Below are positions 55,130 through 64,000 of a stretch of DNA of 64,000 bases, piece after piece (the first letter of the stretch is position 1; the number at the start of each line of letters is the position of its first letter). A program made the translations under genes and the position numbers. Source of the DNA: Prostheceraeus crozeri (lineage: Eukaryota; Platyhelminthes; Polycladida; Euryleptidae); NCBI GenBank assembly GCA_907163375.1, contig CAJQUW010007494.1, positions 37,739-101,738 on the forward strand, read 5' to 3'. The notes beneath the pieces are model-generated. The model had not been told where the DNA came from, made no database searches, and saw nothing but the letters and a program-made list of their open reading frames with translations.

Positions 55130-55826
55130 GTAATTTCACCCCTCACTCGAGATCAAGATGAGTGTGAACATCAATATATCCCGAGGGGCAAATGCTTCGA
55201 TATAAAAGAGAAGTTCAAATACTTGTGCTCAAAGATATCGGCAGATGGGGAATCGCTACATATGCGTCGGCGTGTAAATGCATAGTGGCTAAATAGCGGC
55301 AATGCACCGGTGATTTATGTGACTGCTCATCTTCAGTTTCACTCAAGCTGAAGTCAAAAATAGATAAGTCTGTGGTGAGACCGGTAGCACTCTATATCAC
55401 TATATGCTGGGCTACTACCGCTGCACACGAGCGTGCATTGCATACAATGGAGATGAGGATGCTGCAGTGGTCACTAGGAGTTGCGTTGAAGGAGCACGTA
55501 GAGGTGCGGCGCCGAATGCAAGTAGTCCCAATCATGGAGAAGATGACGGAGCAGCGGATAAGACGGTTTGGACACATGGAGTAAGGCGCGGAGAACTAAG
55601 TGGCGAAACATTCGACACCATTGCAGATGCCGGGACAACGACCACGCGGCCGGCCAAGGAAATGATCGACCGACAGGATTCGCGAGGAGACCTGCGCGCG
55701 TATGGCCTGACCAAGGAAGACGACGCACTCAACCGGCACCATCGGAGGAGATTAATCCGCGTGCCGGATCCGCACGAGCGTGACTTGGACTCCAGGAGAA
55801 GAAAAAGAAGATATTACTTAGTGTAA
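55130..55826 (+). pseudogene. LINE reverse transcriptase C-terminal remnant
   Basis: The early part reads KCFDIKEKFKYLCSKISADGE, the FKYLGS-type phrase after the RT core. Then come VRPVALY, CWATTAAHERALHTMEMRMLQWSLGVALK and VVPIMEKMTEQRIRRFGHME, the C-terminal thumb-side region shared by many invertebrate LINEs. Last, 55568-55826 is the GRPxxR...WxDR...RRWRRLIR region spread over two or three frames. It is GC-rich compared with its surroundings. The RT active site is absent, so this is a 5'-truncated dead copy. ETERAF at 54850 belongs to the hAT remnant on the other strand and is unrelated. Confidence 0.82.
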
Positions 55827-56127
55827 GGACAAAATAGTACTTTCTCCCAATTTATCTCATCAAAAAGCTAAAATAAGCATGCAAGTATACAACAAGCCAG
55901 ATTCTAATGCAATACAACCATAGGTTCCAAGTCATCGCCCAACAGTCAGCTAAAGCTACTTCACGGCAAAGTGAATGAAGAATACTGTTTCCAATTTTCG
56001 AGCAAAATGCTACAGAACTTCATTCCGAGAACCCTGATGCTGAAATGCATAATGCACTGTATACAGGGAGTTAGAGGGTATTATTTACCATATACTAGTG
56101 ATCAACGAATCAAATGAATTGATAGCG

Positions 56128-56300
56128 ACTCTCTGATCTGTGGCATGGTGGCTAAGTTGATATATTGGCCGTGTGGTAAAGTCTCGAGATTGTCACTGGA
56201 AGTACGCAAGGATATCCGCACTAAAAGTATCACAACGTTCCAGTTAAAGTCTGTGAGCACCTTCCAAGCCCTCAGAGGGGGAATATGGTGACGGTAAATA
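56128..56300 (+). repeat. tRNA-derived SINE, copy C, diverged
   Basis: The family order is kept (TGGCATGGTGGCTAAGT, then GTCTCGAGATTGTCACTGGA, CACAACGTTCCAG, GTCTGTGAGCACC, GGGGGAATATGGTGACG), but box B is lost. It is the oldest-looking of the four. Confidence 0.75.
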
Positions 56301-57723
56301 TATGCGGCATAGCATGCATATGTAAGATGGTGGGAAGTTGGTGTACACTCTGGACAAAAGCTCCGGTGTTATGATGTTCTTTTTCCGCCCCCGCCCCCAC
56401 CACTCCCAATTGCTGACCGGAAAAGTATATCAGATATCCGCTATCACTTAATTCCCAATGGAAAAAGAGAGGCAAGTGCAAACTTAATGAAGACTCCTAG
56501 AGACTACAAGACTCGATGTCTCAGTATCGGAACTTCAGTTCAAAGAGGGAGAAAATTGAATAACACGGAATCTAAGAGTCAACTTCCAAAAATTGCAACT
56601 GCTTTTCTCCCGGAAATTCTAAGCTATATTACACTTTCCGCCCGGAAACTGACAGCAGGGGAAAGTAAGAAGAAAAACAACGACAATAAAGGTATGTACA
56701 GAAAGAGCGACTTATGAAATGGGATTTAAAACAGAATACGGTGCTTCACATCATTTCATTGAAGCTGTTGTATCACTGACATTCTGTTTAAAATTGTATC
56801 AGGCTATCAGATAACACTAAATATTATTTAAATCAAATTTGCTTATACATATGCAAATTAAATGATAAACAAAGAAATGCACTCTTACTTAGAAACGAGT
56901 TCCGGCCGGATCAGTCAACTTCATCAGTGTCAAGGTTTATAAAATGAACTTTATCCTTAAAATTGCCACACTAGGGACTTGGTCATCATGCTATGTATAG
57001 TTGCTGCTCTGTTACTGAATGTGCACGAAATAGAAATCCGCAGTCAGAATTCGCTGGAGTTACTTTCACTTCGGATGCCCTTCCTTCCGATTTTCACACA
57101 GGTCCAACTGCTAAGTCCATTCTACATTCGAAATACAAACTCTTTTGTGTAAATCTGCAAGCACTGTGATCCAAAAAGGAGACGATATTGTGGCAGGTAG
57201 CACAGGTGATAGTGGAAACCTATGAGGGCCAATTAGAAGCAGGCAATAAACACCTTCTCTTCTGATATCAATTTACAAGTTGTAGTTGTTGAAATGTCGT
57301 CAAAATATCTTAGTCACAACAAATTGACAACTTTAGGCAAAGTCATTCGGTATCATATGCAGGGTCTGGATGTCCATGGAGCGAGACTTTTATTCCCGGA
57401 CCCATCCCATCCCACGGGCCCATGTACTTCAAACTATCATTTTCAGCAGCTTAGTATGCCACTTTGAACGTAATTACATGCATATTCATTTCCTAAGTTA
57501 AAACTGAAGATAGCAGTGGTGTATAGGCAGGCCCACTTGTATCGGTACATACAATGAATAATCGGGTAAGTGCTCATTGGCATACTTAAAATAGAGTGAC
57601 AGTATGGCAAGAAATGTAACAAATAGGCATATTGCAGAAATGGGCCACAACTTTGCCTAATAATTCATGCACTAATTACAGGTCTACCTAAGTATGATTG
57701 TGTAAATAAAGATGGATGCGATT
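56301..57723. other. Gene-free DNA
   Basis: It contains a CCGCCCCCGCCCCCAC run at 56387-56402 and nothing else of note. The frame 56487-56717 has no motif. Confidence 0.5.
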
Positions 57724-57800
57724 GTGATGAAAAAATAACTTTCTGCGGATACTAAATTGATTTATCATAATAAATCCGCAAAAGGTTATTTTTTCATCAC
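57724..57800. repeat. Hairpin with 27 bp arms
   Basis: The arms 57724-57750 and 57774-57800 are complementary at 25 of 27 positions (GTGATGAAAAAATAAC... against GTTATTTTTTCATCAC) around a 23-base loop. It could be the closed tip of a small foldback element or a decayed MITE. A GGATGCRATTGT phrase stands just before the left arm and again near 57842. Confidence 0.85.
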
Positions 57801-59264
57801 GCTTCCATTCTGGATACGAGGATCATCTGATTTATTTGGAATGGATGCAATTGTCGTATATTGAATATTGATTGTGCAATTTTTGCTCAATAAAGTAAAT
57901 GTACTGTATGTTTCATACTCGTGAACATTCAAACGCGAGCATGCTTTTCAACCGGAATTATGACTTGCGTCTGTAAAGGACATCGTCATGTTATAAATGA
58001 CTTATTCCGTCAATAAAATGTTGAAAATTAGGTCATGCAACGCAGATATTGTTTTTCATGACTTATTCTGTACATACAACAAGCTGGTCGTTGGCTTGTT
58101 GATTAATCCAATGATAGAATTAATCCAATGCGTTAAATCCAATGATAGAATCCATGCGTGTGTGTCAGGGCATTGACAGCTAGATATACAAGGTCATAAT
58201 ATCCTAACCATCATCAATATTAAATGATATTGCTGTTCTCTATGATAGAATTGATTACAAACTGAATAAATTAGGCTTGGCCAGGTTCCCACTCTGATAA
58301 CATTTACGCAATCGTCTCTAATATACTACAAACTGAAAGTCCAATTCAAATGAAATTTGGTCTGTAGCTAAATTAGTATCTTCATTAACTTATATATCAA
58401 ACTTTATGGCAATCGGTTGAGTTTGATAGTAGAGATAGACTTCAGCAATTTGGATGAACTTCTTAATTAGATAAGCTTGCTAAAAGCGATGCTTCAAAAT
58501 ATTCAAAATACATTCAAATAATCCATTTCATGCATTGATATTCGGATTGACATTTGAAAATTTCTCAGCGCGTTGGGAACCCACAGTCGGATGGGTCCCC
58601 CATTGGCCATCCTTGATTGTTCACAGACTTTGATATGTAACCCTTCAGAAATTCACTTGCATTCTGATACAATGTCTTTCTGTCTTGACGTTCAAATGAA
58701 TCAACAGCGTGCTAGTTCATTATTTTGAGATGAACAACATTATCGACCGTCACTATTTTCAATAACAACACATTCATAGCAATGATTAAATTAAGCGAGA
58801 AGTGACGGAAGAAACAAAGGGAATCAATACGATGAAGTGTATTACTTCCTATCAAAGAACATGGGATAGACTTTGACGGCATCGATAGAAGACAATTGCA
58901 ATTGCTGTCGGTAATGCACACTGCTTTCTTAAATTAACTCAAATTAAAGCGTAGAATGCTAGAATCTGCAAACGTGTCATGCTAATTCAAAGAAAAAAAG
59001 ATGAAGTGAAGACAAGGAAAAGATCAAATAGTTATACAAAAGAAATAAGGTCATGAAGAATTAATCAAGCAACTTTTATTACCATTAAGTACAATCAACT
59101 AATAAATGGCACGGATCCGAAATCACAATTACTTGATTGCTAAGTTCGCATCCATTGCAATGAATTACATGTAATATCCGTAGTTGCGATTCGTAATGAA
59201 CTCTTCCACTTTCACGGTGCTGTGACGGAATGGGGAATTACAGTTCTACGAAGGAGTTGTACCG
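57801..59264. other. Gene-free DNA
   Basis: It holds TAATCCAATGATAGAAT repeated near 58106, 58126 and 58140, a short tandem slip. No gene is supported. Confidence 0.45.
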
Positions 59265-60234
59265 TAGGGTGCACTACAATCCCGGGATTACGATCACGAA
59301 TTTTCTCAATCCCGGGATTGAGAAAACACTGCTAGATTCAAGCAGACTGCGATTCTGTCTACGATTTAATGTTGGCTAAATAGGCGTACCGACTCCAAAT
59401 GGTAATAAAAGACTAATATCAATTGTAATTGTAAATCAATGATCACGAATGTGAGCAATTTCTAAGATTATTATTTGCAGCTTGAGAATTTGTAATGAAG
59501 CACCTCATGTAAGGTACGTTCACATTTTTACGAGATGAGACATTTTTAAAAATAAGCTTTCACGTCTTGTGCCTTGTACAAAATTCTCTTGTTCATTTCA
59601 TTTAAACACCGATTACATGATCAAGAGAGGTGATTTGAAGAATAACAAAACAGTAGGTTAGCCAACCGAAACTCTAACGAAGTTTACTTGCATGAATGTC
59701 TGTTTGAAATATTATTTCAATATGCACATGTTATTCAAGGTGCGATCGCTGATACGATTTTTGACTTTCGAAGCAAAGGTCCCAGCGATGCTGAAGGCAC
59801 GCTCGCACTCAACGCTAGACGCTAATTGGTGGCACAGAACGAAGCTATCCAGCCACAAATGACCAGCCTTCCGCACGACAGATTCTATGGAGGAGGATTT
59901 GTTGACTTCGAATCTAGGAAGCACTGCAGTCGCGGATTCTGTTTAAGTCGCAGTGCAACTTAGTTCCGAGTTTGATGAGACGTAGATCATATCGAAAGTA
60001 AACTTGGTACGCGTGTCTAGTGTAAAGATAAAGTTGGTGATTTGTTCCGCAGAAACGCTCAACAAGTCACCAGACTCAAGGAAGAGTAATACCTGAGTCA
60101 TAAGGTTTTCCTTTGCTAAATTTATAAACTAAACAATTCACAGATAACGAAGTCAATCCCAAAAAATTCCGAGATTTGAATAACAAATTTTTTTAAAGAT
60201 CGTGGGATCCGGGATTTTGGCATTGTACACCATA
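59265..60234 (-). mobile_element. Short hAT element with target duplication, internally deleted
   Basis: The left end is TAGGGTGCACTACAATCCCG. The right end on the other strand is TATGGTGTACAATGCC, followed by AAATCCCGGATCC. Flanking octamers are TTGTACCG (59257-59264) and TTGTGCCG (60235-60242), an 8 bp duplication with one difference. Both ends contain the AATCCCGG core. A perfect 26 bp palindrome centred on CCCGGG lies at 59301-59326. At 970 bp it keeps only the 3' end of a transposase gene on the minus strand. Confidence 0.85.
59712..59924 (-). pseudogene. hAT transposase dimerisation domain
   Basis: The minus-strand frame reads LWLDSFVLCHQLASSVECERAFSIAGTFASKVKNRISDRTLNNMCILK and stops at 59712. 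It fits the hAT C-terminal consensus (ASSxxxERxFSxAGxxxxxxRxxLxxxxLxxLxxLK) well, including the invariant ER. Only about 70 residues are open. The rest of the transposase is missing or shifted upstream (59925-60200). It lies inside the 59265-60234 element in the expected place, near one end. Confidence 0.85.
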
Positions 60235-60242
60235 TTGTGCCG

Positions 60243-62575
60243 TTAAAGTGTTACGGTCAGAGAATAACAGGTGGAGCAATATAGCAGGTGGTATTGCTTC
60301 AGTATCATTGGATTTAGCTACGTTAAACTACGACAAATATGCCAACTTTGAAGTTAGAAATGCAATTGTTCAGGTTTAAATGAAGAGTTGTCGGATGAGA
60401 TGATAGCAAGTAAATATCGACAATGATTTCAATTTCAATAGTGATTAGCACATAAAATATGTGTTGCAAATTTCATTTAAGTATGCGTAATTAGGACTTC
60501 GTCCCCGGGAATTCCAGATTATTTTGAAGTACCGAATACGCGAGAATTCAGAACCCTGCAGAGAAATTTGTCATGAAATTCCTCCATTGATACGAAAAGG
60601 ATTGCTGGTTACTACTTACTATACCGGTCGCTGCAACATATAGACTTTTGACAATAGCGATGACGTCCACCAGCAAATAAATGATGTGTTTGCAATGTGA
60701 TATTGCCTTTGTCTCATCATGCTTGGTTTGTTGGCTTACAATGCTTTGTGCCTACCATTACAATAGATTATTGAAATGGCGGTTAATAAAATCAGTCGTG
60801 TATTATAATCAATCGGAAACGAACGATTTTCTCTATGCAATCATAGCAAATCCGTTTAATAAAATCAGTCATTTAACAATATCATTTCACTTTGGTCCGT
60901 GGTGATTTTAATAAGCGGACTCTGCTATGTGACCACACCTTAATAATAAAGCATCAATACCTTTCAATGAGCAAGAATAATACTGTCATTTTGATAAGAG
61001 CTACCTCACGGCATGGCGTTCTTTACATACAGTCTGTGCTTCCTGGGATCCTGAGAACACACGAAACCATGGACGGAATATACGTACAATCACATAATAG
61101 AACAGAATACACTTACTTACAAAGTGACAGTGCAGATGCCGATAAAATGCCGACAATCGACATGTAGTAGTTTCTCAAATAATTTCTTGAAAATTTAATG
61201 TGATTGAATTATTTTCCATTTCTAAAACTCTTAATTCATTTTCAAATCTCGAAACTGAACAATATTGAGGCCTATAGTCCATATCCTTGAATAAATCTAA
61301 ATTATTCCATTGCTTAAAATGCGCAATCATTGCAAGAAATTATAATTTAACTGATCTTCGAAATTCGAAAATTACAATTAATTGTTCAGAAATAAATAAA
61401 TAAATAATAATATAATATAGATAAATAATTCATATATAAATAATTTGAATAATAAATAAATATCTAATTTCTTAAATGAAATCAAATTTCCGACATCCCT
61501 TGCAAAATACGCTTCTTTAACATCAGTCACCTCAACATGGGACTCATTAATTATCCGAGACAAAAGTACTGGGAAAATGTTGATGCTCTAAGTATATACC
61601 TGACATTTTTGTGTAGCATACGTAATTGCTGAAGTACTAAATGTAGATAATCAGGAAATAAGAGATCATTACATTTGAGATAGCATATGACCTATGACAA
61701 ACTTGAAGCAGTGCTTGACGGAACACTTCCTGATTTAAATGCCTAGGTTAATGTTAGAAATTTCCATATTTTGTTTTGTATACGCTCCTTTCTTTGAGGT
61801 TAGTTGAATACTTCGAAATTTCTTTCGGACACGTTAATGCGAAGACTTTAGGAGTGGGCCATCAATAGGTCGATTTTCAAATGGAATACAGTAAAACGTG
61901 GAAATGAAATATCTTATAACACAAAACAAAAGCGATAATGGAAGGACAATTTATGAAAGAGCTGACCGCATCAGCAAAAGAAGATATCAAGAAAACTGGA
62001 AGCAAAATTCCGGCTCTGGATAACATGGCTCTAATAAGCAATTATGCTTGATAGCCGACGATGCATACAACACAGAACATTTGAGACCCGAATAGAGTGA
62101 GTCCAAAATTAAGCCATGTCTTATTTGCGCAATACTCTATTTGCCGCCTTCTCTTAACTTTTCACATGAAGATTTTCTTAGATGATCTAAATTAAATTCT
62201 CTTTAGAAATCATAACAACCTCCAGTCGTGATTTACGGATAAATTAGAGACATACAAATGTACATAAGATATCAACGTCATCCCTCTCCTGGTACGTCAC
62301 GTCGACAAATGAGCAAACTAGATGTGGGAGACCGTCAAACAGTCGCAACTGACACCAAGTAAGGGTTATTAATCTCCAATGGGAGTGTTGAGTAGCTATC
62401 GATGAGGCCATGTTCGAGCCGTGGACCCTTATAAGCTCTGAAACTATCTGACCACCTAAGAAACGAAAATAATGTACAGCGTGGAATCGACATTGGCGTT
62501 CGAAATTGACGATTATTTAAAAAGAAATTTATGATGAATTAAAAGAACTAACGCAAGATTAAATTACAATTCAAA
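60243..62575. other. Gene-free DNA with an A/T-rich simple stretch
   Basis: Apart from an AAATAAATAA/ATAATATAAT low-complexity run at 61384-61462 nothing repeats. The open frames 60681-60905 and 60892-61167 show no motif or codon bias. Confidence 0.5.
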
Positions 62576-62660
62576 ATAAATGCACGTGGTGCAACTTGAA
62601 CCCACGACCATCCACATTATCTAGACTAGCTGTTTTAACCAACATGGATGAAAAAATTGA
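62576..62660 (-). repeat. tRNA-like relic, minus strand
   Basis: On the minus strand a box-A-like TGTTGGTTAAAACAGCTAG is followed by GGTCGTGGGTTCAAGTTGCA, a box B. The spacing fits a tRNA, but acceptor pairing is poor. It is probably a SINE head or a tRNA pseudogene. Confidence 0.4.
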
Positions 62661-63501
62661 AGCAGACATTGGGCAACTTGCGACTTGGTAATTGCATAAA
62701 TAACAAACAATATAGAATAAAACGTTTGAGATTGAAGTTGAAGTCATTTTAAATATAGTATTGCAAGCTTTGATAATAGGACCCGAATGACCGCGGACGC
62801 ACTTGGCCCATACTGAAGTGGGCATATAATATCATGGACCAGGGGATAAACAAACTTTGAATCAGGCTCATCAGACATTTAGAAGGCCATGTCAACATAG
62901 GCCCAATAGTCATTTTCACATGAACGCGGTCCTTTATCGCTTCCACTGATTGCTTTGAAATCTAAATATGGCGGATTGACATAGCAGTTTGGATTTTCAA
63001 GAGGCAAAATAATATGTATGTGTGATATCGGCAACTTCTAACGAAATTCACAATCATCTATGTCCAGTAAATCTCTGATTTAATAACGATGTGAAGCTGA
63101 ATATGCGTCATTAACCAAATTCGTCAAAACAACTGATAACAGTCGCATGATCAAATGTCTGCATCACTCATTTCAAGCTGGTAAATGCTGTACACTTTTA
63201 ATCTCTACGTTCAAATAGACTGCACTGGTCAACTGCCGGTGTCGAGAATATGGACAAACCGTTCACCCGGTGATAAATACAGTTGTGCATCAAAATCATC
63301 GGGTTCTGTAGTTAATTATTATGGATAAGGGATACTCAAAATAAAGCATGTTATTTAAGATAACTCCACTTGCTAATCGGATTATACCGACAGCCGGACC
63401 CTGGATACTCAGCCATTTTTCTTATTCCATGCTAGAGGTCTGCATTCGTCTGAAATTTACCTTCATCACGACACGAAGTTTTTCAGTCGATACACTAACT
63501 G
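62661..63501. other. Gene-free DNA
   Basis: No supported gene or repeat. Confidence 0.45.
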
Positions 63502-63688
63502 TGGTCTCCGTGGAACAGTGGTGAAGTGCTCAGCCTAGAGATCTTTTGGTCCAGAGGTCGAGCGCCGAAAGTGTCATTGGAAGTCGGCAGGAAGGGCATC
63601 CGGACTGAAACTACTACAACGCTCCAGAAACGTTTGATTATGTCAGCACCTTTCAAGCCTCAAGTATGGGGAGTAGTGACGTTAAAGC
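63502..63688 (+). repeat. tRNA-derived SINE, copy D
   Basis: It starts GGTCTCCGTGGAACAGTGG, with box B AGGTCGAGCGCC. The body matches copies A and B (GTCATTGGAAGTCGGCAGG, AAGGGCATCCGGACTG, CAACGCTCCAG, GTCAGCACCTTTC) and ends GGGGAGTAGTGACGTTAAAG. Confidence 0.87.
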
Positions 63689-64000
63689 TTCATTTTTATC
63701 ACACGAACGCGAATAAAATTCTTTAGGACGACAAAAACCGGGACAGCGGAAGACGATGTCAGAAGGGCGCCTTTTATGCCAGTTTTTCGACCATAGTATA
63801 CCTATGGAATATATTCTAAAATGCTGCTGACATTGAAAATATAATTTAGTTGTGCGGAAATACATGTATGTCATATGCCATATCAGGCGCTTATCCGTTG
63901 AATAAGATTTAAGAAACGGTAGAATTTTCAGGCATTTCCATTCAACTTCTAGTTTATTCATTAACCAAATTAATCGGAAAGATTATACGTATATTCAAGT
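63689..64000. other. Gene-free DNA to the window end
   Basis: I see nothing that can be named. The minus-strand frame 63653-63961 overlaps the SINE tail and has no motif. Confidence 0.4.

Noticed and set aside
60681-61167. Two overlapping frames that could be exons of a host gene
   Set aside because: There are no recognised motifs, no codon bias and no clear splice-site pairing.

Overview
This looks like a gene-poor, AT-rich stretch of an invertebrate animal genome. I see no convincing host gene, rRNA or functional tRNA. The readable coding sequence belongs to mobile elements: a Polinton-type element, piggyBac, several Tc1/mariner/IS630 relatives, hAT, non-LTR retrotransposons (LINEs) and tRNA-derived SINEs. 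That mix points to a metazoan, but I cannot name the species.

Positions 1-14,732 form a compound locus. A Polinton fossil (about 2,004-10,808) carries the start of a polymerase-type gene, fibre-like, small virion-type, major-capsid-like, phospholipase-A2-domain, integrase and adenain-type protease genes. I see no packaging ATPase and no body of the polymerase gene. It is flanked on both sides by a nearly identical ~1.33 kb direct repeat. Each repeat copy runs from a Polinton coiled-coil gene, through AT-rich repeat DNA, into the 5' end of a piggyBac. The left piggyBac is only a 5' stub. The right one (11,351-14,732) has both terminal repeats and TTAA flanks, but it is broken and holds a 463 bp piece of Polinton between two copies of its own N-terminal coding region. 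The simplest reading is a recent head-to-tail tandem duplication plus a template-switch type rearrangement.

From 14,733 to 64,000 the window is mostly non-coding DNA with scattered elements. These include a 1.06 kb foldback element (14,957-16,017), an IS630/Tc1-like transposon with one uninterrupted transposase frame but an altered first catalytic residue (17,638-19,730), and a terminal-inverted-repeat element of unclear family (30,556-32,470). A Tc1-like element (36,164-37,784) and a DD41D mariner relative with 139 bp inverted repeats (51,979-53,706) follow. There are hAT remnants at about 27.0, 45.2, 54.5 and 59.7 kb, the last with inverted ends and an 8 bp target duplication. A 561 bp hAT-like MITE sits inside a LINE (42,623-43,183). 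LINE pieces lie at about 23.1, 33.5-35.5, 42.2-44.3, 45.9-48.1 and 55.1-55.8 kb. One SINE family has four copies, all in plus orientation.

No operon-like or host pathway relation can be supported. What links the genes is element membership: virion-type and integration genes in the Polinton, and transposases paired with their own terminal repeats elsewhere.
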